Origin: Candidatus Yonathbacteria bacterium CG17_big_fil_post_rev_8_21_14_2_50_43_9
Lineage (GTDB): Bacteria; Patescibacteriota; Minisyncoccia; Phycocordibacterales; UBA1550
NCBI GenBank assembly: GCA_002771015.1
Contig: PCUO01000016.1
Location: 24,739-37,085 of the forward strand
Direction: 5' to 3'
Length of the DNA stretch: 12,347 nt
Below are positions 1-7,531 of the stretch, piece by piece (positions within the stretch are counted from its first letter, which is position 1; each line of letters opens with the position of its first letter). The translations under genes and the position numbers were made by a program. The notes beneath the pieces were generated by a model that saw only the letters and a program-made list of their open reading frames with translations, did not search any database and was not told the origin of the DNA.

Positions 1-1534
1 CAGTAAGGATTTTTATTTTTAATCCTAGCTTCCGCGAGTCTTTTATCGCCTGAACAGCAGTGTCCTTTATGGGATCTATAAAAGAAACACAGCCAATAAA
101 CGTAAAACCAGTTTCCAATTTACTACGAGCAGTGATTTTTTTTGAAGCTATTGCAAGAGTGCGACGTCCAGATCGTCCTTCTTCTGCCATCCATGCGAGA
201 GTTTTTTCCCGCTCGTCCTTGGGCAGCTTTGAGCTTGCGATTATTGATTCTGGGGCGCCACGAATTATCATTATTGTCTCACTACCTTTCTTTATTGTTA
301 CGCTGTTTCTTTTGTGTACAGGATCAAATGGCGTATCGGCTAGGCGCGAGTGTGACACTACATCCGTTTGTTCTTTTAGTGAAAGAGATTCCCATAATGC
401 TGTGTCAAAAGGGTCTGGCGCGCCTCCGCTAGCTTTTGCTCCAAGGTAGTTTCCACCAAGAGCCCCAGCAAGGAGCGTCGCACGAGCGTCTTCTCCGCAC
501 ATCTCGTGGACCGTCAGTTTATTTTCTGTAAGTGTGCCAGTTTTGTCCGTGCAAAGCATTTGTATTCCGCCAAGGTCCTCAATTGCGGAAAGGCGCTTCA
601 CAACTACACGCTTTTTTGCAAGATGTCGCGCTCCTCGCGAAAGCGAAAATGTCATAACCAGAGGAAGCGCCTCTGGCACAACAGAGACAGCAAGAGCAAT
701 AGAGAAAATGGCAAGTTCGACAATATTCACAGAGTACCCCTTTATGACTATATTCATTGCAAAAATGAACAACAGCGTGCCTATAATGAGGTATAAAATA
801 AAACGGCTAAATTTGCCAAGCTCTTTTTCAAAACTGCTCACATGGTTTGTTCCTCCGACGAGCTCTGCTATGCCGCCGATTTGTGTTCTGTTCCCAATTG
901 CAAAAACTATTCCAGTCGCGCTTCCAGACACTACAGTTGTGCCAGAAAAGCAAATGTTTTTTGCTTCGTAAAGCTCCGCAGTGTTTCCAGTAAGAGGCGC
1001 GCTTTCTTTTTCTACTGAAACCGATTCTCCAGTGAGAGGCTCCTCGTTTACCACAAGTCCTTTTTCTTCAATAATGCGAATATCTGCTGGAACGCCATCG
1101 CCAGCCGCAAGAATTATGATGTCACCAAGGACTAGTTCGCTTGCATTGATAGTGGACACCATTCCCTCACGCCTAACCTTTACGCGTGTGGAGACATAAC
1201 GTTTCAATAGCTCAACCGTTTGTTCCGATCTATACTCCTGATAAAAACCAAGACCGGCATTTATATGGAGGAATATCAGTATCATTATTCCCTCGGTAAA
1301 TTGTCCAAGAATAAATGAAAGAGCAGTAGCAAACAACAGCAGATAGATAAATGACGACTTGAACTGACGAAGAAAAATTTTAAGAGGACTAACTTTACTG
1401 TTCGCAAGCAGGTTCAAACCAGTCGCCTTGCGACGAGTCTCTATTTCGGACATCGGAAGTCCTTGAGATGGGTCAACAGAAAAAAGTTTTGTAACCTCAT
1501 TAATATTAGTGTTCGTGTATTTAGAAAAATCCAT
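1..1534 (-). CDS. Cation-transporting P-type ATPase, P2/P3-like (partial, C-terminus beyond window)
   Basis: ATP-driven ion pump of the inner membrane. I translated the minus strand from the ATG at 1534; the frame stays open for 511 residues and leaves the window at base 1. Visible in order: a soluble N-terminal segment (1-50), a hydrophobic hairpin (61-95), the actuator domain with TGES at 168-171, hydrophobic segments (245-265 and 272-298) with the ion-site motif PEALP at 287-291, and the phosphorylation motif DKTGTLT at 330-336. The nucleotide-binding part follows, with FDPVHKRNSV near 403-412 and a RGAPES stretch near 425-430. The hinge TGD and GDGxND motifs must lie outside the window. 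The M4 region and the run after it (KRLSAIEDLGG before the DKTGTLT) resemble the MgtA and H+-ATPase (P3) side of the family more than metal pumps, but the substrate cannot be assigned. It starts 27 bases after the stop of the preceding ATPase gene, so the two are probably co-transcribed. No Shine-Dalgarno sequence precedes the start. Confidence 0.93.
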   Translation of the reverse strand, partial: MDFSKYTNTNINEVTKLFSVDPSQGLPMSEIETRRKATGLNLLANSKVSPLKIFLRQFKSSFIYLLLFATALSFILGQFTEGIMILIFLHINAGLGFYQEYRSEQTVELLKRYVSTRVKVRREGMVSTINASELVLGDIIILAAGDGVPADIRIIEEKGLVVNEEPLTGESVSVEKESAPLTGNTAELYEAKNICFSGTTVVSGSATGIVFAIGNRTQIGGIAELVGGTNHVSSFEKELGKFSRFILYLIIGTLLFIFAMNIVIKGYSVNIVELAIFSIALAVSVVPEALPLVMTFSLSRGARHLAKKRVVVKRLSAIEDLGGIQMLCTDKTGTLTENKLTVHEMCGEDARATLLAGALGGNYLGAKASGGAPDPFDTALWESLSLKEQTDVVSHSRLADTPFDPVHKRNSVTIKKGSETIMIIRGAPESIIASSKLPKDEREKTLAWMAEEGRSGRRTLAIASKKITARSKLETGFTFIGCVSFIDPIKDTAVQAIKDSRKLGLKIKILT

Positions 1535-1561
1535 TGCTGTATTTAATACATTATAACTTTT

Positions 1562-3430
1562 TTACTTATAGCGGAAAAGACGAAGAGAATTTGCTATTGG
1601 AATAAAGTCTGTTAGAAAGTTGTATGCCGCGGCGCCAGATGGCCCAATAGTATGAGTAAAAACGAGATAAAGACCTATTGCGTTTACAACTCCCCAAATT
1701 ACAAAATTCCCCTGCACAATAGAGGATACATTTTTGGAGATCCCGCGAAGGTCAAGTATTTTTTCAAAATTGTCCTGCATAAGAACAATGTCGGCAGACT
1801 CTATTGCCACATCTGAACCAATACCACCCATCGCGATGCCAACATCCGCTCGCGCAAGCACTGCCGCGTCGTTTACGCCGTCTCCAACCATAGCCACCAA
1901 TCGGTCGTGTTTGCCGAGATAGTCTTTTAGCACGTATACTTTGTGTTCTGGCAAAAGCTTTGAATAGTATTTGTCTATGCCAAGGTAATCCGCAATTTTC
2001 TTTGCGACGCCATCATTGTCGCCTGTGAGCATCACCACCTCCTTTACACCTGTTTGTTTGAGCGTTTTCATCGCGCTCGCGACACCTACGCGCATTTCGT
2101 CGGCGAGAGCGAATATTCCAATTACTTTGTCATCAATGGCAACGATGGTTACGTTGCTTCCTTTTGCCACCCACTCTGATACAACCTTTGCTACTTCACC
2201 GGAAAACTTAATCCCTCTCTCGTTCAAAAATTCAGGTCTGCCTATAATTATTTCTTCATTTTTGTCACTTGTGCTGGTTATGCCTCGCCCCTCCACTTCT
2301 TTGAAGCTCTCAGGTGGCGCGCAAGAACAACCAGCATTTTTTGCATACTCCACTATTGCTTTTGAGACTGGATGGTTTGAGCGAGCGCATATCGTTCCAG
2401 ACAGCTCTATTACCTGCTTTATAGTTGCTCCTTCAAATGCGCTCGCGGTTTCAACCGCAAGTTTTCCGAGTGTCAGCGTGCCTGTTTTGTCTACAACAAG
2501 CGTGTTAATTTTACCAGCTAGCTCCAAGAAGTCCGCGCTCTTTATAATAATCCCGCGACGCGCCGCGGTACCTATTGCCACAATGTACGCAAGTGGAACA
2601 GCAATGGCTATGTCGTCCGCGCACACCACAAGCACAACAGCAAGCACAAGTCGTGTGTCTTTTGTCACTATGTAAAGAATAATAGCGACTAAAAGCATAA
2701 TACCTATGTACCAACTGGAAAAACTTTCTGCGGACGTTCGCATTCTTGTTTTTGTGTCGTGCGAGGCCTCAATGAGGTTTATCATTCGCTCAAATGTGGT
2801 CTCTGCTCCAATTCTTTCTGCCCTCACGACAATATTTCCAGACACAACAACAGTCGCGGAAAGAACGATGGACCCAATTCCACGAAGCACAGGAACTGAT
2901 TCACCCGTCAGCGACGCTTGGTTTACAGAAGCTGTTCCTTCGCTCACTATTCCGTCCACAGGTATTTGATCACCAAGATTTATAACCACTAGGTCTCCTT
3001 TGCGAACGTCAGTTAGAGGGATTTCCAGTGTCTTGCCACCGCGCATTATTCTCGCCTTTGATGGTTTTAGTTTAATGAGACTCTCAAGCGAGGTTCTAAC
3101 GCGTCTTTTTGTGTACAAATCAAGCACGCGCGCGAGAGCGAGCATTATGTTTATAAAAAGCATTGAGCTCCACTCCGCGCTTATGAACGAGAAAAAAAGC
3201 GCGATAGTTGCTAGGAGGTCTACGTTTAATTTCTTTTCTCTAAGTGAACGATACGCGCTTCTGGCTACTGGCACAATTCCAACAAATCCAACAATGCCGA
3301 GAATCTGACCTTCAAACTCCGCAGGCAACACATCGCCAATATAAAGCGCGAATGTTGCAAGGAAAAGAACTACGAGAGATATTTCAAAACGAAGCGCCCT
3401 TTTAAAATTGAAGTGCCCGTTATTGTTCAT
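1562..3430 (-). CDS. P1B-like heavy-metal-type P-type ATPase with altered CPC motif
   Basis: Membrane ion pump of 622 residues with the P1B layout but no N-terminal metal-binding (HMA) domain. Motifs seen: TGES at 175-178 in the actuator, DKTGTLT at 314-320 with D314 as phosphorylation site, the SNHPV stretch with His-Pro at 353-354 typical of P1B nucleotide domains, TGDND at 469-473 and GDGVNDA at 516-522. The catalytic machinery therefore looks intact. The odd part is the M4 ion site: the family has Cys-Pro-Cys (or variants such as SPC, TPC, CPH) followed by an Ala-Leu-Gly-type stretch, while here residues 270-273 read Cys-Ala-Asp-Asp. The last membrane helix holds an Asp (608) and the usual NSLRL ending. 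The metal, if any, cannot be predicted from this; a family assignment as zinc or cadmium ATPase would be unsafe. It is upstream of, and probably in one operon with, the second ATPase. A short hairpin lies just before the start codon. Confidence 0.93.
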   Translation of the reverse strand: MNNNGHFNFKRALRFEISLVVLFLATFALYIGDVLPAEFEGQILGIVGFVGIVPVARSAYRSLREKKLNVDLLATIALFFSFISAEWSSMLFINIMLALARVLDLYTKRRVRTSLESLIKLKPSKARIMRGGKTLEIPLTDVRKGDLVVINLGDQIPVDGIVSEGTASVNQASLTGESVPVLRGIGSIVLSATVVVSGNIVVRAERIGAETTFERMINLIEASHDTKTRMRTSAESFSSWYIGIMLLVAIILYIVTKDTRLVLAVVLVVCADDIAIAVPLAYIVAIGTAARRGIIIKSADFLELAGKINTLVVDKTGTLTLGKLAVETASAFEGATIKQVIELSGTICARSNHPVSKAIVEYAKNAGCSCAPPESFKEVEGRGITSTSDKNEEIIIGRPEFLNERGIKFSGEVAKVVSEWVAKGSNVTIVAIDDKVIGIFALADEMRVGVASAMKTLKQTGVKEVVMLTGDNDGVAKKIADYLGIDKYYSKLLPEHKVYVLKDYLGKHDRLVAMVGDGVNDAAVLARADVGIAMGGIGSDVAIESADIVLMQDNFEKILDLRGISKNVSSIVQGNFVIWGVVNAIGLYLVFTHTIGPSGAAAYNFLTDFIPIANSLRLFRYK

Positions 3431-3443
3431 CCCGTTAGAGGTA

Positions 3444-3458
3444 GGAGATAAAATCTCC
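3444..3458 (-). promoter_or_regulatory. Short hairpin 14 bases before the P1B-like ATPase start
   Basis: GGAGAT and ATCTCC form a perfect 6-bp stem around a 3-base loop in the leader of the ATPase gene. It is close enough to the ATG at 3430 to affect initiation, or the palindrome could be a small operator. No U-tract follows, so it is not a terminator. Short palindromes arise by chance, hence the low confidence. The rest of the 3431-3559 spacer is AT-rich and I see no convincing promoter in it. Confidence 0.3.
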
Positions 3459-3559
3459 GTGTCTGATTAGCTCTTAATTTGCTATTCATGTTTATTTATA
3501 TATTACCATATTGCCAAAAACATAACGCTTTAGTCTCTAACTGGATTCATATTATTGAT

Positions 3560-4087
3560 CTAGAAGAACAGGTGATACACAAATGAAACAAACGGGTCTA
3601 CCTCGGGTCCGTGCACCATTGCTGCGCCGAGCGCTCCTGTAATTGTAATCCCAACTATGCCGATAATAGCCAGCACGAGTGACACAGGTGTGTCAGTAAT
3701 CCATTTTGCGATTTTGATTAGGCGCTTCCATGGGTTTGCGAGACTTGGGTATTTCACAAGGAATTTTTTGGAGGAATCATATTCAATCCACAAAACAAGA
3801 TACGAAATGGCAAGTATCAAAAATATTCCTATTGTTCCTTCGGCAGACGCCGAGTGCACGGGAACAATCATATCTTTTATCGGGTTGTCATCTTTGAACA
3901 TACGCTCTATCGCTTCACCACTTACAAGAGCAAGCTCCGCCGTTACAAGTCCGGCAATAATGAGAATCGCTTTTACGTGGAACCAGTAATGCTTCGCAGT
4001 AACTTTCTTGAACCTAATAAGCTCGCATACGGCATAGAGAGTAAGCAATGCAATAGGGAAGTGGACAAGCAGTGGGTGTACGTTCAT
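3560..4087 (-). CDS. DUF2231-family four-helix membrane protein
   Basis: A 175-residue integral membrane protein of unknown function. With the chosen start it opens MNVHPLLVHFPIALL, the signature beginning of DUF2231 proteins (His-Pro-Leu-x-Val-His-Phe-Pro-Ile-Ala-Leu). Four hydrophobic segments lie at about 8-25, 37-55, 84-102 and 136-157. Histidines occur at positions 4, 9, 33, 37 and 78 near or inside membrane segments; DUF2231 members have been suggested to bind haem, but nothing here proves it. The frame is open further upstream to an ATG at 4147, but those 20 extra residues would be encoded by an intergenic repeat (4091-4129) and would place a soluble tail before the conserved opening, so the start at 4087 is preferred. 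No Shine-Dalgarno sequence is visible. It lies between the PAS protein gene and the metal-pump gene on the same strand. Confidence 0.85.
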   Translation of the reverse strand: MNVHPLLVHFPIALLTLYAVCELIRFKKVTAKHYWFHVKAILIIAGLVTAELALVSGEAIERMFKDDNPIKDMIVPVHSASAEGTIGIFLILAISYLVLWIEYDSSKKFLVKYPSLANPWKRLIKIAKWITDTPVSLVLAIIGIVGITITGALGAAMVHGPEVDPFVSFVYHLFF

Positions 4088-4090
4088 GTT

Positions 4091-4129
4091 GGATAGAATG
4101 TTGAATTTGGGATATTGAAGATGGAATGG
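4091..4129. repeat. Partial copy of a dispersed intergenic repeat
   Basis: The plus strand from the GGATAGAATG at 4091 to the TGGAATG ending at 4127-4129 aligns along its whole length with the left arm of the element at 7532-7568, which starts GGTAGAATAT and ends TATGGAATG. I count roughly 31 of 38 matching positions with two small indels. It occupies most of the gap between the PAS gene and the DUF2231 gene, ending three bases before the DUF2231 start codon, so it forms part of that gene's leader. The right half of the element with its CAACATT tandem is absent here. Confidence 0.65.
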
Positions 4130-4179
4130 ATACAATAATTCTGCCAATTCAGTATATCAAATTCCACCCAAAACCTAAA

Positions 4180-5436
4180 TTAGATTGTGTCAGATTTTAC
4201 CCCAAAACTCTCTAGCTTAACGCGCAATTTTTCTATTTCTTGTTTTAGTTCTGTCATGCGAATTTCGCGGTCAACAGTGAGTCTCTGGAATCTTTCAAGC
4301 TCGCCAATTTTTTCCTGAAGCACTTTCGTGCGCTCGTTAATGTTAGTCTCAAGGTCTTCGGCGTGATCTGTAACTTTTCTTTCAAGTTCCTTCCTGTCTG
4401 TAATGTCCTCTACCATTACAAGTAGGTGTTCTACATCGCCAGCAGGATTTTTCAAAGGCACGCCGTAGTAATGTCTGTAGGTTTTTTTGTGCGCGCCTAA
4501 TGATGATTCCACTTCAACTTCTGTTTCAAAAGACACACCGCCTAAACCACTCAGCAGAAGTTTGTCCAGACCATTTTTTTGGTATGCAACAGCGTCAAAA
4601 ACATTTTTACCTATTGCCTCGTTTGTGTCTGCGATGTCATGAATTCTCATCATCGCTGGATTGTAACTTTCAATAAATCCGTTTGTGTTTACTGTGTAGA
4701 TGCCGATAGGAGACTGTTCAATGATGCCATTTAGATATTCCGCCTGTTCAATAATTCTAATATCCTGTTCTCTAAATGCGAGTTTTATGAGTACGAGCAC
4801 GATGCCGAGCATGGTGAGAATTATGACCCAAATTGAGTATTTGATTTCATTTATAAACGTCTGAATATCACTTGTGTCAAAATATATTTCAAAATATCCA
4901 ATCATGTTTCCATCGTGGTCATCCATTATTGACCAGACCTCAAGCAGGCTTTCTTTTCCAAGCTCGTCCTTTGTAGTTTCTCCTGCAGGCATAATCATTT
5001 TCTTGTTCGTTCTTACTTGCGCGAGCTGTCCATCGCTTTCTGGCTTCTGGTATCCTGACTGTACATGCTTCAGGTCTGTCCACGCGAGGATTCCATCATT
5101 TGAATAGATTTTTATCGTAGCTGCGCTTGGAATGAAATGCATTGCTTCCTTCGCAAATTCAGCCAAGCGAGCATTTGACTCAGCGTTTTGCCAGTTATCC
5201 ACATCGCCTTTTTTGAGATAGTGAATCACAAGCTCGTGCACTACTTCTGCAACCGAGCTTGTGCGAGCCTCCCAAAAAAACTTCTCTATTCTATTTGTAA
5301 AATAGAATGTAACACCAATTCCAAGCATCACAATAATTGATCCTATTGTAATAATTGTTTTCTTTGCAACAGGTTTTTTCTGTTGTATTTTTTGCAGGTG
5401 ATGTACTGCTTTATGCGATTTTGCCGTGTTTTCCAT
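4180..5436 (-). CDS. Membrane PAS-domain sensor protein without a kinase domain
   Basis: A 418-residue signalling protein. Order of parts: short basic cytoplasmic N-terminus (1-26), membrane helix (27-47), extracytoplasmic domain of about 150 residues (48-200), second membrane helix (201-220), PAS domain (about 230-345, with SPIGIYTVNTNGFIESYNPA near 242-261 and a VMVEDITDRKELE exit near 340-352), then a long charged coiled coil (about 346-410) containing ELERFQRLTVDRE. There is no histidine-kinase dimerisation/phosphoacceptor box, no ATPase domain, and no GGDEF or EAL domain, and the next gene does not supply one. The PAS-plus-coiled-coil end is seen in sensor proteins where the coil leads to an effector; here the effector is missing, so the protein may act by binding a partner kinase or regulator. 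The nearby receiver protein at 11838-12230 is not adjacent. The extracytoplasmic part could be a dCache/CHASE-like sensor, which I cannot confirm. Confidence 0.85.
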   Translation of the reverse strand: MENTAKSHKAVHHLQKIQQKKPVAKKTIITIGSIIVMLGIGVTFYFTNRIEKFFWEARTSSVAEVVHELVIHYLKKGDVDNWQNAESNARLAEFAKEAMHFIPSAATIKIYSNDGILAWTDLKHVQSGYQKPESDGQLAQVRTNKKMIMPAGETTKDELGKESLLEVWSIMDDHDGNMIGYFEIYFDTSDIQTFINEIKYSIWVIILTMLGIVLVLIKLAFREQDIRIIEQAEYLNGIIEQSPIGIYTVNTNGFIESYNPAMMRIHDIADTNEAIGKNVFDAVAYQKNGLDKLLLSGLGGVSFETEVEVESSLGAHKKTYRHYYGVPLKNPAGDVEHLLVMVEDITDRKELERKVTDHAEDLETNINERTKVLQEKIGELERFQRLTVDREIRMTELKQEIEKLRVKLESFGVKSDTI

Positions 5437-5598
5437 AGTTTGATCTTAAGTGTGTTACCTATAGAACCTATCACTATCTCATAGCATACAATGGTTCAAA
5501 TACATGCTTGCCAGCTAAAACAGGAAAATTTTGGCTGCAAATCGTCTATTTCTCCTCTCCTTATCTCGATATGGTTCGTCGAAATATATGATTTTCGC

Positions 5599-6921
5599 TC
5601 AAAATTTTTCTGTTTTAGTTAGGCATGAGATAGTGGATAGGCTCTTAGCATTATACACTCCGGCGCTTGAGCCCGCAACGAATCCTGTTGTCCAGCAAAT
5701 CTGTAAACTGAACCCTCCAGAGGGTCTGTCAAAGTCCAAAATATCGCCTGCTAAATACAGGTTTTCAATTTTTTGAGAACGCATTGTTTTGAAGTCCACT
5801 TCTTCTAGCGCCACACCTCCAGACGAGACTATTGCTTTTTCCACACCTAGTAGACCTGTGGGCGTGATGGTTAGTGCTTTAAGTTTTTTAACAAATGCCA
5901 ACCGAGCTACGCGTGGAACTTTATTGACTGGCATAGTGGGGTTTATACCAGAGAGCTCAACGAGAACTGGAGCAAGAAGCGGAGACACAAAGCCCGCAAG
6001 CGCATTCGCCCATTTTTTGTTTTGCACTTTTGTGAAGTGCGCGCGGAGTTTTTCGTCTAGCATCGCCTGATCAAGAGAGGGAAACAAATCAAGCTCAAGA
6101 GTCATGGAGCCTTCTCTGAGCGCTTCACCAATGATTTGACTTAGTCCTAGTACAAGCGGGCCAGAAAGCCCAAAGTGTGTGAAAAGGATTTTCCCCGTTT
6201 TTGCCTCGCCTCGCGACTTGGTATCTAGGAGAGTAATCTTTACGTTCGGAAGCGATAATCCTTGAAGTCTATGAACCCACTCATCCTTTATTTTAACAGG
6301 GACAAGAGCAACGCTCGGCGCGCTGATAGTGTGCCCAAGTTTTTTAAGCCATTTGAATCCATCACCAGATGAGCCTGTTTCAGGACGGGCGGTACCTCCT
6401 GTCGTAAATATGAATGCTTTTGCTGTAATGATTGCGTCGTCCGTCTCTACATTTATTATTTTATCTTTTAATGATTTTATTTTTATAACAGGGGAGTCGG
6501 TGATAATTTTCACATTGGCGTTTTCAAGCTCATCAATCAAAACATCCAGCACGCTTTGAGCGAGGTTGCTTTTTGGGAAGACCCTGCATAGCGTTTCTTC
6601 TTTTGTTGGCATTTCACGCGATTCAAAAAAATCAATTGTGTCTTTTGCGTTCCATTTTGAAAAAGGTGAGAGAAGAAACTTTCCTTTTTTGCTGTACTTT
6701 TGCGCAAGGTCGCGATTGTCAAAAGTCGCGTTTGTTACATTGCATCTGCCCCCACCAGTAATGAGGAGTTTTTTGCCGAGAGTTTTGTTTTTCTCAATTA
6801 GCACGACAGAAGCACCCGCTTTTCTTGCTTGAATTGCAGACATCATTCCTGCTGGCCCTCCGCCAATTACTGCGACATCATAGGCAAGTTTTTGTTTTGC
6901 ACCGCTGTTTTGAGTTTGCAT
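5599..6921 (-). CDS. HI0933/BaiN-family NAD(P)/FAD-dependent oxidoreductase
   Basis: A 440-residue soluble flavoprotein. The N-terminus has the FAD-binding Rossmann motif YDVAVIGGGPAGMMSA (14-29; G20, G22 and G25 are the key glycines) and an acidic residue (E43) at the end of the second strand. The family signature GKKLLITGGGRCNVTNA follows at 49-65. A second dinucleotide-type segment (FIFTTGGTARPETGSSGDG) occurs near 170-190. The C-terminal FAD-contacting block LYLAGDILDFDRPSGGF starts near 388. This matches the HI0933/YhiN/BaiN family over the usual length. Members were linked to reduction of bile-acid intermediates in gut bacteria, but the family is widespread and its general substrate is unknown, so no specific reaction is claimed. 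The gene is divergent from the SET gene, with 196 bases between the starts. It heads a same-strand run with the PAS gene, though 162 bases separate them, with no convincing terminator or promoter seen in that gap. Confidence 0.92.
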   Translation of the reverse strand: MQTQNSGAKQKLAYDVAVIGGGPAGMMSAIQARKAGASVVLIEKNKTLGKKLLITGGGRCNVTNATFDNRDLAQKYSKKGKFLLSPFSKWNAKDTIDFFESREMPTKEETLCRVFPKSNLAQSVLDVLIDELENANVKIITDSPVIKIKSLKDKIINVETDDAIITAKAFIFTTGGTARPETGSSGDGFKWLKKLGHTISAPSVALVPVKIKDEWVHRLQGLSLPNVKITLLDTKSRGEAKTGKILFTHFGLSGPLVLGLSQIIGEALREGSMTLELDLFPSLDQAMLDEKLRAHFTKVQNKKWANALAGFVSPLLAPVLVELSGINPTMPVNKVPRVARLAFVKKLKALTITPTGLLGVEKAIVSSGGVALEEVDFKTMRSQKIENLYLAGDILDFDRPSGGFSLQICWTTGFVAGSSAGVYNAKSLSTISCLTKTEKF

Positions 6922-6923
6922 TG

Positions 6924-6951
6924 TTGCATTTTACTTTAATTCTCGTATAAT
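6924..6951 (+). promoter_or_regulatory. Predicted sigma70-type promoter for the SET transcript
   Basis: A perfect TATAAT -10 box lies at 6946-6951 on the plus strand, with a weak -35 (TTGCAT, 6924-6929) at 16-base spacing. Transcription would begin near 6958 and give a leader of about 160 nt before the SET start at 7118. The promoter sits in the divergent region, just upstream of the flavoprotein start at 6921, and directs away from it. Confidence 0.5.
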
Positions 6952-6957
6952 GGCGAG

Positions 6958-7117
6958 GACGTATTAGAATTTTAACTCAGAGCGAGGGATGCCTCTCGTG
7001 CGGGGACTTGCGAGCGTGACGACGTGAGCACGAGGACGAATCAGCTGATTCGCTCTTGGAGCTTTTCTAGCAAGAAAATATCCGTACCCCGCACGAGACG
7101 GCTCCCGAGCATTTTTC
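6958..7117 (+). ncRNA. Structured 5' leader or small RNA with competing stems upstream of the SET gene
   Basis: A GC-richer stretch in an AT-rich region with several perfect complementary segments. A 12-bp outer stem joins TCTCGTGCGGGG (6994-7005) to CCCCGCACGAGA (7087-7098). Enclosed are an interrupted-loop palindrome CGAATCAGCTGATTCG (7037-7052) and a hairpin TTTTCT/AGAAAA (7063-7068 with 7073-7078, loop AGCA). Alternative pairs exclude these: GCACGAG occurs twice (7028-7034 and 7091-7097), so the left arm CTCGTGC (6995-7001) can pair locally or at long range; AGAGCGA (6979-6985) matches TCGCTCT (7050-7056), which overlaps the palindrome. It follows a predicted promoter and ends 19 bases before the SET start codon. 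It matches no RNA family that I recognise (not SRP RNA, 6S RNA, tmRNA or RNase P). It could be a regulatory leader, an independent small RNA, or a copy of a genomic repeat. Confidence 0.45.
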
Positions 7118-7525
7118 ATGCCAATTCCAAAAATCGGAAATATTAAATATAAAGTAAAGAAGTCAAATGCTGGCCTTGGTATTTTTGCAGAGGAACCTAT
7201 CAAGAGAGGCACATGGATTATTGAGTACGTTGGCAAAGTAATAAATGGCAGAAAAGAAGTTGAGGCGTACCCAGACAACAAGTATTTGTTTGAAACAAGC
7301 GCAGTGAGAATGATTGATGGAAGCGCGCGCTCAAACACCGCGCGATATATAAATCACTCTTGCAAGCCAAATTGCGAAGTTGATATCATAGGAGGACGAG
7401 TCTTTGTGAAGGCTATAAAACGCATTGAGGCGGGGGATGAGCTCAACTACGACTACGGTAAGGAGTATTTTGATGAATATATCAAAGATATGCCCTGCAG
7501 ATGCGCGTATTGTAAAAGCAAATAG
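7118..7525 (+). CDS. SET-domain protein (putative lysine methyltransferase) with post-SET zinc motif
   Basis: A 135-residue protein that is almost only a SET domain. SET proteins transfer a methyl group from S-adenosylmethionine to lysine side chains. Seen: AGLGIFA at 18-24 (AdoMet-side glycine motif), RYINHSCKPNC at 76-86 (the NHS and Asn pseudoknot motif), GDELNYDYG at 106-114 (with the catalytic tyrosine region) and a C-terminal CxCxxC (C127, C129, C132) that with C82 would hold a zinc ion as in post-SET domains. All key motifs are present, so it is likely active. The substrate is unknown; ribosomal, chromatin-like or other proteins are possible. The start is forced: the frame has a stop at 7046-7048 and the only later ATG is 7118. 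There is no Shine-Dalgarno sequence. It is the only plus-strand gene in the window. Compact SET proteins of this kind occur in chlamydiae and many other bacteria, often explained by transfer. Confidence 0.92.
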   Translation: MPIPKIGNIKYKVKKSNAGLGIFAEEPIKRGTWIIEYVGKVINGRKEVEAYPDNKYLFETSAVRMIDGSARSNTARYINHSCKPNCEVDIIGGRVFVKAIKRIEAGDELNYDYGKEYFDEYIKDMPCRCAYCKSK

Positions 7526-7531
7526 AATACA

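Noticed and set aside
60..1199. Several plus-strand frames in the first 1.2 kb
   Set aside because: They are antisense shadows of the partial P-type ATPase, whose minus-strand frame is open across the whole stretch with all family motifs.
1550..1555. Minus-strand TATAAT before the second ATPase as an internal promoter
   Set aside because: No acceptable -35 at normal spacing, and the gap to the preceding gene is only 27 bases; co-transcription is simpler.
2016..2675. 219-codon plus-strand frame within the P1B-like ATPase
   Set aside because: It is the mirror of the ATPase coding region, rich in Ser/Thr/Ala, with no family motif.
6964..7338. Open frame of 124 codons on the minus strand across the SET gene and its leader
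   Set aside because: It is antisense to the well-supported SET gene; the protein has no recognisable domain and its end is read from the structured leader.
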